From: Pseudochelatococcus lubricantis
GTDB taxonomy: Bacteria; Pseudomonadota; Alphaproteobacteria; Rhizobiales; Beijerinckiaceae
Direction: 5' to 3'
Assembly: GCF_042432495.1 (NCBI RefSeq)
Contig: NZ_JBHLXC010000002.1
Location: 1,178,001 to 1,242,000 of the forward strand
Length of the DNA stretch: 64,000 bases
The notes under the pieces were generated by a model, which saw only the letters and a program-made list of their open reading frames with translations, searched no databases and was not told the DNA's origin. The first letter of the stretch is position 1. Every line of letters begins with the position of its first letter. A program made the translations under genes and the position numbers. This document shows, one piece after another, positions 43,233 through 55,019 of the stretch.

Positions 43233-44078
43233 ATGAGTGACCTGTTTCCGCCCTTCGTGCCCGATCCCGAGGAGCCGCGCCGCAGGCGGTTCCGGCCGAT
43301 CCCGCTACGCCTCCTCGCCCCCAATCTCATCACGCTGCTCGCGCTCTGCCTTGGCCTGACGGCCATTCGCATGGCGATCGAGGGGCGTCTCGACCTGGCC
43401 GTTTTCTCGATCGCCGTCGCGGCGGTGCTCGACGGCGCGGACGGCAGGGTTGCGCGCTACCTGAAGGGCACATCGCGCTTCGGCGCGGAACTCGATTCGC
43501 TGTCGGACTTCGTGAACTTCGGCGTCGCGCCGGCGCTGCTGCTCTATACGTTCATTCTGGACGAGCTGAAGTCGCTCGGCTGGATCGCGGCCATCGTCTA
43601 CGCCATCGCGGCGGCGTTGCGCCTTGCCCGCTTCAACGTGATGCTGGACGATCCCTCGCGGCCGGAATGGCAGAAGAATTATTTCGTCGGCATGGCGGCG
43701 CCCGCCGGCGCACTCACGGTGCTGTTGCCCGTCTACCTGCATTTCATCGTCTGGCCGGTCGGCGAACTCGCGGCGCCGGTGGTCGCGGTCTATACGGTCT
43801 TCATCGGCCTGCTGATGGTCAGCCGCATGCCGACCTTCTCGGGCAAGGCGCTGGGCCAGCGCATCGCGCGCGACATGGTGCTGCCGCTGTTCGTGCTGTT
43901 CGTGCTGTTCACGGCCCTGCTGGTGAGCTTCCCCTTCCACGTGCTGGCGCTGGCGACCGTCGCCTATCTCGTCTCGCTGCCGCTTGGCGTGACGCGCCAC
44001 CGGGCGCGCGCGCGGGAAGAGGCGGAAAAGACGGCAGTCGCCGCGCCGGAGGAGGCGATACGGGACGGGGAGGGTTGA
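43233..44078 (+). CDS. pssA: CDP-diacylglycerol-serine O-phosphatidyltransferase
   Basis: 281 residues with about eight membrane helices. The CDP-alcohol phosphotransferase signature DG-x2-AR-x8-G-x3-D-x3-D is present between LDGADGRVARYLKG and FGAELDSLSD. It makes phosphatidylserine from CDP-diacylglycerol and serine. It follows psd, which acts next. The C-terminus is a charged tail. It is convergent with a phasin-like gene. Confidence 0.95.
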   Translation: MSDLFPPFVPDPEEPRRRRFRPIPLRLLAPNLITLLALCLGLTAIRMAIEGRLDLAVFSIAVAAVLDGADGRVARYLKGTSRFGAELDSLSDFVNFGVAPALLLYTFILDELKSLGWIAAIVYAIAAALRLARFNVMLDDPSRPEWQKNYFVGMAAPAGALTVLLPVYLHFIVWPVGELAAPVVAVYTVFIGLLMVSRMPTFSGKALGQRIARDMVLPLFVLFVLFTALLVSFPFHVLALATVAYLVSLPLGVTRHRARAREEAEKTAVAAPEEAIRDGEG

Positions 44079-44092
44079 CGCCCGGCCTGTGC

Positions 44093-44467
44093 CTACTTCC
44101 CTTGCAGGTGCTTGGCCGTGAGGCGCTTGGCGTTGGCGCGGACGCGGCGGCGCGCGGGATTGGCGCTTTCGTCTGCGATCTTCATCAGCTTGTGCGGCAG
44201 ATCGCCCGGCCCCACGCGGCCGAAGGCCATGTCAATCCACAGGCGCTGCCACGCCTGCGCGGCGATGAGGCTGCCTTCCATGGCGGCCGCGGCCTTTTCG
44301 GAAAAGGCGCGCTGCGTCTCGGCGCTCATCGGATGGGTGGGGTCCAGCGTATCGTAGAGAAACTGCGGCAACCGGAAGGCGATGGTCGTCGCGGCAGCCT
44401 GCGCCGTCTGGGTCGCCTTGACAAGCTGCGGCTGCGTGACGGGAGGCTTGAAACGTTTGCTCAGCAT
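44093..44467 (-). CDS. Phasin-like helical protein (uncertain)
   Basis: 124 residues, helical and Ala-rich, with a very basic C-terminus (PARRRVRANAKRLTAKHLQGK). The central part (AFSEKAAAAMEGSLIAAQAWQRLWIDMAFG) resembles phasins, which coat polyhydroxyalkanoate granules, but the match is general. The ATG has an AGGA site. It sits alone on the minus strand between pssA and maf. A small DNA- or granule-associated protein would both fit. Confidence 0.55.
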   Translation of the reverse strand: MLSKRFKPPVTQPQLVKATQTAQAAATTIAFRLPQFLYDTLDPTHPMSAETQRAFSEKAAAAMEGSLIAAQAWQRLWIDMAFGRVGPGDLPHKLMKIADESANPARRRVRANAKRLTAKHLQGK

Positions 44468-44671
44468 GGAATGTCCTGTCGTGGGAGGAGTTATACCTTA
44501 GGTCGTGGTTACCCGCCGATCATGTCCGCATCGCGACATGGACGCGGCAACCATCGCGCGAAGCAATCCTTTTCGCGGCCGATTGTTCCATGCTAATGGC
44601 GTCATGTCGATGTCTCGATGTTCATATCCCCCACGGCGGTGAGGCATGAATCAGGTTTTCGGGAGAGGTTC

Positions 44672-45364
44672 TTGAGCGAAATCGTTTCGTCGCAGGCACA
44701 GGACGGCGGGCCGGCGGAGAACGCCGTGCGTCCGTCGTGGAGGCCGCAGCTCGTCCTGGCGTCGGCCTCTCCCCGGCGGCTGGCGCTTCTTGAGCAGATC
44801 GGGCTGACGCCCGATATCCTGCTGCCGGCGGAAATCGACGAGACCCCGCGGCGCGGCGAGAAACCGCGCGACTACGCCCGGCGTGTGGCGATCGACAAGG
44901 CAGAGACGGCGCGCACGCTGCTCAAGGCGTCGGAGGGCAAGGGCGAGGCGGTCGGCAATGCCTATATCGTTGCGGCGGATACGGTGGTGGCCGTGGGCCG
45001 GCGCATCCTGCCGAAGGCGGAGATCGCGGAGGAGGCCGAGCAGTGCCTGCGCCTGCTGTCCGGCCGGGCGCACCGCGTCTACACGGCACTCGCCGTCGTG
45101 TCGCCGCACGGACGCCTGCGCGACCGCGTGGTTGAGACGCGCCTGCGTTTCAAGAACCTCGCGCGCGACGAGATGGACGGCTATCTCGCCAGCGGCGAGT
45201 GGCGCGGCAAGGCGGGCGGCTATGCCATCCAGGGGCTGGCGGGTTCCTTCGTCGTCAAGCTGGTCGGCTCCTATTCCGCTGTGGTCGGGCTGCCGCTCTA
45301 CGAAACGGTGTCGCTGCTGATGGGAGAAGGCTTCCCCGTTCACGGGCACTGGCTCAATCTCTGA
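44672..45364 (+). CDS. maf: Maf-family nucleotide pyrophosphatase
   Basis: 230 residues from a TTG start with GAGAGG at 44663-44668. The domain opens with LVLASASPRRLALLEQIG; ADTVVAVGRRILPKAE contains the catalytic Asp, and KAGGYAIQGLAGSFV is also diagnostic. Maf proteins hydrolyse non-canonical or modified NTPs. An upstream ATG at 44618 would add 18 residues and has no good site. yacG follows 37 bp later, the usual partner. Confidence 0.92.
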   Translation: MSEIVSSQAQDGGPAENAVRPSWRPQLVLASASPRRLALLEQIGLTPDILLPAEIDETPRRGEKPRDYARRVAIDKAETARTLLKASEGKGEAVGNAYIVAADTVVAVGRRILPKAEIAEEAEQCLRLLSGRAHRVYTALAVVSPHGRLRDRVVETRLRFKNLARDEMDGYLASGEWRGKAGGYAIQGLAGSFVVKLVGSYSAVVGLPLYETVSLLMGEGFPVHGHWLNL

Positions 45365-45401
45365 CGGCCGGGTCGCGCGACGTTATAGAGGGAGTGCTGC
45401 C

Positions 45402-45626
45402 ATGGCGGATGCCGACGACAACAACGACAATGCCGTAACGCCACCCGCCGGCGGGGCCTGCCCAATTTGCGGCAAGGAAGCGCAGGCGCGCTGGCGTCCG
45501 TTTTGCTCGAAGCGATGCGCCGACATCGACCTGCACCGGTGGCTCTCGGGCAGCTACGTCATCCCCGCATCCGACGAGGCGGAAGAAGTTGACGGCAACC
45601 ACCCCGACGACACGCCCGATATCTGA
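45402..45626 (+). CDS. yacG: DNA gyrase inhibitor YacG
   Basis: 74 residues. The zinc-binding module CPICGKEAQARWRPFCSKRC (Cys4) and the following ADIDLHRWLSGSYVIP are diagnostic of YacG, with an acidic C-terminal tail. In E. coli it binds GyrB and inhibits DNA binding by gyrase. It lies directly after maf and upstream of tRNA-Phe. Confidence 0.95.
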   Translation: MADADDNNDNAVTPPAGGACPICGKEAQARWRPFCSKRCADIDLHRWLSGSYVIPASDEAEEVDGNHPDDTPDI

Positions 45627-45711
45627 GCAGGCGTGGCGAGGCCGAGGGGCGCGGGCGAAAATCCCCCTCTCTTGCCTGTGGACAAAATCGCACAACCCCT
45701 TGCCGCCGCGC

Positions 45712-45740
45712 TGGACATCGAAACACGATGCCTCTATAAG
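45712..45740 (+). promoter_or_regulatory. Promoter of tRNA-Phe
   Basis: TGGACA (45712-45717), a 17-bp spacer and TATAAG (45735-45740) make a near-consensus sigma-70-type promoter. The tRNA begins 42 bp past the -10 box. Confidence 0.7.
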
Positions 45741-45781
45741 AACCAGATCGCGGGGGCGGACATTTCCGAACTTCCACGCGG

Positions 45782-45857
45782 GCCCAGATAGCTCAGTTGG
45801 TAGAGCATGCGACTGAAAATCGCAGTGTCGCTGGTTCGATTCCGGCTCTGGGCACCA
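45782..45857 (+). tRNA. tRNA-Phe (anticodon GAA)
   Basis: The acceptor stem GCCCAGA pairs with TCTGGGC. The D arm is GCTCAGTTGGTAGAGC, the T arm has GGTTCGATTCC, and the anticodon GAA is at 45815-45817 in loop CTGAAAA. The CCA end is encoded. The inverted-repeat unit begins 100 bp downstream. Confidence 0.97.
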
Positions 45858-45957
45858 CCATTCCCCCAAAGCGATAGACTTTCAATATCTTAGTTGATAT
45901 CAAGGGCTTGCGTCTCGCCGTACTGGTCAACAGCGGTGGACAACATGCTATTTCGCC

Positions 45958-46061
45958 TATAGCATTTCGACATTTCATTGAAACGCCGAGATGCTATAAG
46001 TTTTTGATATTACGCGCTTTCTTCACGCAAACCGGTATCCGCTTTGCTTGAAAACGCTTTA
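45958..46061 (+). repeat. Left arm of 104-bp inverted repeat pair
   Basis: This arm is the reverse complement of 47275-47378 at 102 of 104 positions. Its outer 40 bp form an imperfect hairpin of their own (TATAGCAT pairing with ATGCTATA). Together the arms bound a 1,421-bp unit with one secreted-protein gene. Confidence 0.9.
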
Positions 46062-46554
46062 GCCCATCCGATGAAACGCCCATCCTCCACCAATTGCATC
46101 AAGCGTATCCCGATGGCGTAAAAGCCGCGACGGCCGGTTTGCGCCTGCGCATCCCGCTTGGCGACGGCAGCTTCGTGGACAAGACCATTCGCCCGGGCGC
46201 GCAGGATGTCCGCCTTTCTCCCGCGCACGATCGATCCTGTCGAGGCGAATTGTCGGCAGACCGTCGTTCTCGCCTATTGGAGCAGTTTGCATTCAAGTCG
46301 ATCCATCGACTTGAATGCAAACTGCGGTAAAATATAGAACTTGGAGCGTACGGGGCAGGCATTCGGGCAGGGCGCAGACGGACTGCTCGCCGCGCCTTCG
46401 CCGGCATGAAGGCAGTAAGCGCGCCCGATCGTTTCGCCCGAGCCTGTCGATCCGGCGAACCATCGTCGCATCGCCATGCCGCAGACATGAGAAGCCCGCA
46501 CGTGCTTTCTTTCGCATGCGCGGGCGTTCGATAGTGATGGGAAGAGCGATCGGT
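46062..46554. other. Gene-free interior of inverted-repeat unit, left side
   Basis: 493 bp. Several short overlapping frames exist on both strands but none has protein character or a ribosome-binding site. The only clear structure is the long palindrome at 46281-46339. The GC-rich part 46090-46270 could be the remnant of an inactivated gene; I cannot identify it. Confidence 0.5.
46281..46339. repeat. Palindromic intergenic element, family P1, copy B
   Basis: Two perfectly complementary 21-bp arms at 46282-46302 and 46305-46325 (outer part GCAGTTTGCATTCAAGTCG) are separated by only CC. The conserved tail GGTAAAATATAGAA follows. Copy A is at 13234-13292. The perfect symmetry would allow a stable cruciform or RNA hairpin. 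Confidence 0.9.
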
Positions 46555-46956
46555 TTATCGTTGCTGAAGTGGCTGCTGCGGGGTCGGAACGTTATGTTCC
46601 GTTCCGATGACCGCTCTGTTCGGGACGCATTGTCCGTTTCTCCATACCCATGCCTTTCCCTTCTGCCTGCATAGATATTCGAGGGAGGGATCGAACGGAG
46701 CATCCGGCTGCACCGGCCGTACCGGCCCCACGACCTGCCCCTTGCCCGGCACCTGCCTCTGATCGGCTTTTGGATCGACTCTTTGATTGGCCCTCGGAGC
46801 GGCCTTTTGATCAGACGTTTGAGCGAGAACAGTGTAGTTTGCGGGGGCATACACGCCCGCTTTCGCATCCGTCGCCACCTGCTGCGCATGCACAAGGGTA
46901 GTAACAGATGTAACAAACATTGCTGCAATAAATGATACTTTAGTATAGATTCGCAT
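46555..46956 (-). CDS. Small secreted protein of unknown function
   Basis: 133 residues. A classical signal peptide (MRIYTKVSFIAAMFVTSVTT, ending VHA-QQ near residue 24-26) leads a Gln/Pro/Asp-rich linker (DQKAAPRANQRVDPKADQRQ). A short C-terminal part has two Cys (EYLCRQKGKAWVWRNGQCV). The AGGAGG site 6 bp upstream of the ATG is excellent, so it is real. I recognise no family. Base composition at its 5' end and upstream is far more AT-rich than the window average. It is the only gene in the inverted-repeat unit. Confidence 0.75.
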   Translation of the reverse strand: MRIYTKVSFIAAMFVTSVTTLVHAQQVATDAKAGVYAPANYTVLAQTSDQKAAPRANQRVDPKADQRQVPGKGQVVGPVRPVQPDAPFDPSLEYLCRQKGKAWVWRNGQCVPNRAVIGTEHNVPTPQQPLQQR

Positions 46957-47529
46957 TGACGCCTCCTAGGATGAGCAAGGCAATCTTGCCTTACAATCTT
47001 TGTTCGCGCCAGAATTGCTAAAGTTTCTCGCGAAATAAAAATATTTCAAAGATTTTAAGTAGCCGGCATGATGATTATTTGGGCAAGTTTACTCAATTTC
47101 TATGGGAGATCGTGCGGAGGCACTTGTCCTGGCCCTCCGTGCCTTTTTCGTCGCCATCGCCACCGCCTTGAAGGCGATAAGCGCGCCCCGAACTGTCGTT
47201 TGCGTCGGGTCCGAAGCCGCGCCGTCCAAGGTTACGTTGCTGATGGCCGTCCGGACGATTGCGCCCCTGTCCATTAAAGCGTTTTCAAGCAAAGCGGATA
47301 TCGGTTTGCGTGAAGAAAGCGCGTAATATCAAAAACTTATAGCATTTCGGCGTTTCAATGAAATGTCGAAATGCTATAACTGGCGGATGACTTCCGTGTT
47401 ACCAGGCGGCATTTATGGTGTTTCGGCGGGGGCAACCGCGTTCTCGCGCATGGACAGGCGAGCATGACCGTCCGCTGCCGGCATGCGGAACAGGCCGGCG
47501 GCGTCGGGTCAGCGAGCGGTTCGGAGGTA
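46957..47529. other. Gene-free stretch upstream of secreted-protein gene, including right inverted repeat
   Basis: 573 bp without a supported gene. The first 130 bp (46957-47100) are strongly AT-rich and probably hold the promoter of the secreted-protein gene. The right arm of the inverted repeat is at 47275-47378. The remainder carries short frames without coding character. Confidence 0.55.
47275..47378 (-). repeat. Right arm of 104-bp inverted repeat pair
   Basis: It is inverted with respect to 45958-46061, with only two substitutions. No target-site duplication is obvious at the outer borders, apart from the TA ends of the repeat itself. The dienelactone-hydrolase gene ends 152 bp beyond. 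Confidence 0.9.
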
Positions 47530-48417
47530 TTATGCCAGATAGCGGCGGAACCATGCGATCGTGCGGTCCCACGCGAGCCTGGCCGCCGCCTCGTCGTAGC
47601 GCGGCGTCGTGTCGTTGTGGAAACCGTGATTGACGCCCGGATAGATGTAGGCTTCGTAAGTCTTGCCGTGTTCCTTCAGCGCCGCTTCATAGGCCGGCCA
47701 GCCCGCGTTGATGCCGGTGTCGAGTTCCGCATAATGGAGAAGCAGCGGCGCCTGGATGCGCGTTACGTCCTCCGGCCGGGGCTGGCGCCCGTAGAAAGGC
47801 ACGGCGGCGGCCAGTTCCGGATAGGCGACCGCGGTGGCGTTGGCGACGCCCCCGCCGTAGCAGAAGCCGACGATACCAATCTTGCCCGTCGTCGCCGCAT
47901 GACCCGCGAGGAACTCGACCGCGGCGAAGAAGTCGTTCATCAGTTTTTCGGGGTTGACCTGCGCCTGCAATTCGCGGCCCTTGTCGTCGTTGCCGGGATA
48001 GCCGCCGACGGAGGTCAGGCCGTCAGGCGCGAGCGCGATGAAGCCGGCCTTCGCGACGCGGCGCGCCACGTCCTCGATATAGGGGTTGAGTCCGCGGTTC
48101 TCGTGAACCACGACCACGCCGGGCAGCCGCTCCGACGCGGAGGCCGGGCGGACGAAATAGCCGCGCACCTCGCCATGGCCTTTTGGCGACGGATAGGTGA
48201 TATAGTCGGCAACAATGTCGGTGTCCGTGGGGGCCACCTGCTGCGCGAGCGCGTAGTCCGGGCTCAGCGATGCCAGCAGGGCGCTTGCGGTGACGCCACC
48301 CACTGCGAATCTGGCGGCGCGGTCGAGAAACTCGCGCTTGGAAATCTTGCCGTGTGCGTAATAGTCGTAGAGATCGAGCAGTTCCTGGGGAAAGTCTTTT
48401 GCGGTGAGCCGGGACAT
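47530..48417 (-). CDS. Dienelactone hydrolase family protein with N-terminal export signal
   Basis: 295 residues. The catalytic Cys is in GIVGFCYGGGVAN, Asp in LLHYAELDTGINAG and His in YPGVNHGFHNDTTPRYD, the dienelactone-hydrolase triad. The first 50 residues include KISKREFLDRAARFAVGGVT followed by a hydrophobic stretch ending YALAQQ, as in many bacterial DLH-like proteins, and suggest export to the periplasm. The true substrate is unknown. The start at 48417 has GGAGGAG just upstream. Confidence 0.88.
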   Translation of the reverse strand: MSRLTAKDFPQELLDLYDYYAHGKISKREFLDRAARFAVGGVTASALLASLSPDYALAQQVAPTDTDIVADYITYPSPKGHGEVRGYFVRPASASERLPGVVVVHENRGLNPYIEDVARRVAKAGFIALAPDGLTSVGGYPGNDDKGRELQAQVNPEKLMNDFFAAVEFLAGHAATTGKIGIVGFCYGGGVANATAVAYPELAAAVPFYGRQPRPEDVTRIQAPLLLHYAELDTGINAGWPAYEAALKEHGKTYEAYIYPGVNHGFHNDTTPRYDEAAARLAWDRTIAWFRRYLA

Positions 48418-48503
48418 GGTTTCTCCTCCGATCCGGTTCGGGCGAGGACAGAATAGACCGGTGCGGGACCGCTGTAGATTCACAATCGGGAGTACGGCAT
48501 CTA

Positions 48504-48896
48504 TTATCGCGCGAGCAACATTATTGCCGTGATCAGGATCACAGTCCAGGTGACGAGCATCGCCGGGGCCCGCAGGCTATATTGCCGGAGCGATCCTTCA
48601 GGAGCAAGCATGCCGAAGGGATGCGCCACGCGGGCGGCAAGAAGCGCGACCAGCAGGGTGCGGACGACCCCGCCATCGGCGCCACCAGCTTCGTTCAGGC
48701 CGATGAGGAGCAGGGCCAGAGGAACGTACTCGGCGAAATTCGCATGAATCCTGATCTGCCGCCGGAGCAGCGTTTGCCCGCCGTCGCCGTGATGAACCCT
48801 GTATTTCGCGCGCCCGACCGTTACCCACAAGGACAGCGCCACGAAGACGACGCCGAGCAGCGCACCGTAGAACGCAGTCAACGCCGGGAATACCAT
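48504..48896 (-). CDS. MAPEG family membrane protein
   Basis: 130 residues with four membrane helices. Residues 30-75 hold RAKYRVHHGDGGQTLLRRQIRIHANFAEYVPLALLLIGL, with the RxxxNxxE-like pattern RIHANFAEYVP that marks MAPEG proteins (glutathione-linked and related small membrane enzymes). The specific activity is unknown. It lies just upstream of the dienelactone-hydrolase gene on the same strand with an 86-bp gap. Confidence 0.88.
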   Translation of the reverse strand: MVFPALTAFYGALLGVVFVALSLWVTVGRAKYRVHHGDGGQTLLRRQIRIHANFAEYVPLALLLIGLNEAGGADGGVVRTLLVALLAARVAHPFGMLAPEGSLRQYSLRAPAMLVTWTVILITAIMLLAR

Positions 48897-49097
48897 CGTG
48901 CTTCACTCCATTCCGCCGGAGGGGCGCCGCGCAATCTTGAAACGAAAGCCCGCAGGTCACGGCCGCAGCTATTTCATTTTTTACTCCGAAGCCATGACGA
49001 TTCGTAACGCACACCGTCGCAAGCGACAGGGAAATCATCAGCGGAGCACCTCTGGCGCTCCGGAACGGCAGATGGAATAAATAATTGGGAAGCGGGT

Positions 49098-49191
49098 TGG
49101 CGGAGACGGAGGGATTCGAACCCTCGATAGGACTTTAAGGTCCTATAACGGTTTAGCAAACCGCCGCCTTCAGCCTCTCGGCCACGTCTCC
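49098..49191 (-). tRNA. tRNA-Ser (anticodon GCT)
   Basis: On the minus strand the acceptor stem GGAGACG pairs with CGTCTCC, followed by G and an encoded CCA. The long variable arm (TATAGGACCTTAAAGTCCTA) marks a class II tRNA. The anticodon GCT is at 49155-49157 within CGGTTTGCTAAACCG. Confidence 0.97.
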
Positions 49192-49324
49192 ATGCGGTGC
49201 CTTATTTGCAGATTAGCGCATCAACGTCAACGCCGTTCACGAAACATAAGGTGGATAAGAATCCTTCAACAGGGGGTGAGGGCGCTGATGCGCGGGTAGT
49301 TGCGGTGCCGCGGGGCGCGTCGTG

Positions 49325-49669
49325 TCAGTGTGTTACGTGGATGCGTGCGCGGTAGCGGCCGGTTTCCGCAGGCTCGAAAGCTTCGAGCACGCGCGGATGG
49401 CGCACCGGTTCGCCGGAGGTGTCGGGCACGAGATTCTGCTCCGAAACATAGGCGATGTATTCGGTTTCCGTGTTCTCGGCGAACAGGTGATAGAACGGCT
49501 GGTCCCGGTCCGGCCGGCGGTCCTCCGGAATCGACTGGTACCATTCCTCCGAGTTGCTGAAGCAGGCGTCCACGTCGAAAACCACGCCGCGGAACGGGTA
49601 GAGCCGGTGCTTGACGACCTGACCGACCGCGAACTTCGCATTGCGTGTAAGTGACGACGATTTGTCCAT
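49325..49669 (-). CDS. hspQ: Heat shock protein HspQ (YccV-like)
   Basis: 114 residues. The YccV domain is visible in KFAVGQVVKHRLYPFRGVVFDVD, PFYHLFAENTETEYIAYVSEQNL and a C-terminal extension ETGRYRARIHVTH. HspQ promotes Lon/ClpXP-linked proteolysis and binds hemimethylated DNA in E. coli. The start at 49669 begins the conserved protein; a longer frame to 49750 adds an unlikely leader. The upstream region contains a GTTAACGAT motif near 49777. Confidence 0.92.
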   Translation of the reverse strand: MDKSSSLTRNAKFAVGQVVKHRLYPFRGVVFDVDACFSNSEEWYQSIPEDRRPDRDQPFYHLFAENTETEYIAYVSEQNLVPDTSGEPVRHPRVLEAFEPAETGRYRARIHVTH

Positions 49670-49891
49670 GCTCTGAGTGACCCTTCCGGATTCTGTATTG
49701 CCACGCCTGCCCCGGAAGGCGTCTGGCGGGAAAATACGCCGCAACGTCAACCTCCTGTGGGCAATTCACCCTGATGTTAACGATCCTCCCACATTGTAAA
49801 TAAATTGTTAAGCAAAATGCACCATTCATTCTGGACAAGAACATTAAATGAACATATAAGGACATCAGTCGAACGCAGGGAAGATCAGACG

Positions 49892-49990
49892 ATGTACAAA
49901 GCTCTTGTAACAGATCTTGTCGAACTTACCTCGCTGGTGCTTTTCGTGGCGATGATAGGGGTGGTGGCGATTGCCGGCTCCCCGGCGTAA
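49892..49990 (+). CDS. Possible 32-residue membrane peptide
   Basis: MYKALVTDLVELTSLVLFVA and 12 more residues (MIGVVAIAGSPA) form a single membrane helix. A GGGAAGA ribosome-binding region lies 10 bp upstream. It is too short to assign to a family. The upstream region is AT-rich and promoter-like. A longer frame from 49805 lacks a ribosome-binding site. Confidence 0.4.
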   Translation: MYKALVTDLVELTSLVLFVAMIGVVAIAGSPA

Positions 49991-50188
49991 TCTGGGGCCC
50001 CCGGGGCGCGGAGCCTGCCGTGCTTCGCGATTCCCGGGATCGTGGCGGGCATCGTCCTTTCCGGAAGTCGCATCGGCTTCTGGGGATCATGCGCCGGGCG
50101 GGTCCGCTTCCGGGCGACGAAAGTGCGGCGCGGCGATAATATGGTGCCGTGCGGTCGATTCGACGGGTTTCCGGTCCGGGGGATGCTT

Positions 50189-53710
<3,522 letters not shown>

Positions 53711-53780
53711 CGCCTGCGCGGGCCTGGCCGGGAATCGGTCGCCTGACGAAGCGGAAGGTGTTGAAAGAAGGACGGGGCGC

Positions 53781-53809
53781 TTGCAATTATCAGGCGCAAA
53801 TACTATAAG
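53781..53809 (+). promoter_or_regulatory. Promoter of rpsB
   Basis: TTGCAA (53781-53786), a 17-bp spacer and TATAAG (53804-53809) give a strong sigma-70-type promoter, 94 bp ahead of the rpsB start. It carries the same -10 box as the tRNA-Phe promoter. Confidence 0.75.
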
Positions 53810-53903
53810 CCGCGCCATTCCACACGCGGGGCGGGCTGTTTGGCTTCCGGTGGCCGGGTTGTCCGGCCGGAGCCCCGCGGAGGCTTGAACCGGAGAGAGT
53901 TAT

Positions 53904-54911
53904 ATGTCACTTCCTGAATTCACGATGCGCGAGCTGCTTGAAGCCGGCGCCCATTTCGGCCACCAGTCCCACCGCTGGAACCCGAAGATGGAGCCCTACA
54001 TCTTCGGTACGCGCAGCAATATCCACATCATCGACCTTGCCCAGACGGTTCCCGCGCTCTATCGCGCGCTGCAGGTTGTTTCCGACACTGTTGCGGCCGG
54101 CGGCCGTGTGCTGTTCGTCGGCACGAAGCGTCAGGCGGCCGAATCAGTGGCGAGCGCCGCGCGCCGTTCCGCGCAGTATTATGTCAACTCCCGCTGGCTC
54201 GGCGGCATGCTGACGAACTGGAAGACGATTTCCGGCTCTATCCAGCGCCTGCGCAAGGTGGACGAGATCATCGCCGGCGGCGCTGTCGGCCTGACGAAGA
54301 AGGAGCGCCTGATGCTGGCGCGCGAGCGCGAGAAGCTGGAGCGCGCGCTGGGCGGCATCAAGGACATGGGCGGCACGCCCGACCTGCTGTTCGTCATCGA
54401 CACGAACAAGGAGCAGCTCGCGATCAAGGAAGCCCAGCGTTTGGGCATCCCGGTCGTGGCGATCGTCGACACCAACAGCGATCCTGACGGCATCAACTAT
54501 CCGGTTCCGGCGAACGACGACGCGGGCCGCGCCATCAACCTCTACTGCGATCTCGTCGCGCGCGCGGCGATCGATGGCATCTCCCGCGGCCAGGGCGACC
54601 TCGGCGTGGACGTTGGCGCTTCCGACGAGCCTTTCGCGGAGGATCTGTCTGATGCGGGCGCGGGCGAGAGCACGTTCGAACGCCTCGGCGCACCGCGCGG
54701 CGCACCGGACGAATTGTCCGCGCTGGCGGGCGTCGGTCCCGAACTCGAGAAGAAGCTCAACGAGGCCGGCATTTTCCACTTCTGGCAGCTCGCCGCGCTG
54801 ACGCCTGCCGATGCAGCGGCGCTTGACGCCGAACTGAAGCTCGGCGGCCGTATCGAGCGCGACGGCTGGATCGATCAGGCCCGCGCCCGGCTGGAGGCCG
54901 TTGCGATCTGA
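53904..54911 (+). CDS. rpsB: 30S ribosomal protein S2 with C-terminal HhH extension
   Basis: 335 residues, about 90 longer than E. coli S2. The core (1-230) has LLEAGAHFGHQSHRWNPKM, IIDLAQTVPALYRAL, YVNSRWLGGMLTNWKTI and DTNSDPDGINYPVPANDDA. The extension holds a helix-hairpin-helix-like module (LSALAGVGPELEKKLNEAG) and an E-x-DGWIDQARARLEA end. This tail is known in many Hyphomicrobiales S2 proteins. S2 binds the head-platform junction of the small subunit. It starts the rpsB-tsf-pyrH-frr run. Confidence 0.97.
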   Translation: MSLPEFTMRELLEAGAHFGHQSHRWNPKMEPYIFGTRSNIHIIDLAQTVPALYRALQVVSDTVAAGGRVLFVGTKRQAAESVASAARRSAQYYVNSRWLGGMLTNWKTISGSIQRLRKVDEIIAGGAVGLTKKERLMLAREREKLERALGGIKDMGGTPDLLFVIDTNKEQLAIKEAQRLGIPVVAIVDTNSDPDGINYPVPANDDAGRAINLYCDLVARAAIDGISRGQGDLGVDVGASDEPFAEDLSDAGAGESTFERLGAPRGAPDELSALAGVGPELEKKLNEAGIFHFWQLAALTPADAAALDAELKLGGRIERDGWIDQARARLEAVAI

Positions 54912-55019
54912 TAACCGCCCCGGCTGATCCGAGCCGGCATTGAAGACGTTGATTGATTGGCCCGGTGCCCCTTCTTGGGGGGTGCCGGGCCGGCCCTGTC
55001 AGTGACAAGAGGACGACTC

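Noticed and set aside
45354..45869. 171-residue minus-strand frame across yacG and tRNA-Phe
   Set aside because: Antisense to a clear yacG and to the tRNA; no independent support.
46010..46501. Overlapping short frames that might be a transposase remnant
   Set aside because: No transposase motif, no ribosome-binding site, and frames on both strands are equally long.
48974..49159. 61-residue frame overlapping tRNA-Ser
   Set aside because: Reads through the tRNA; typical spurious call.
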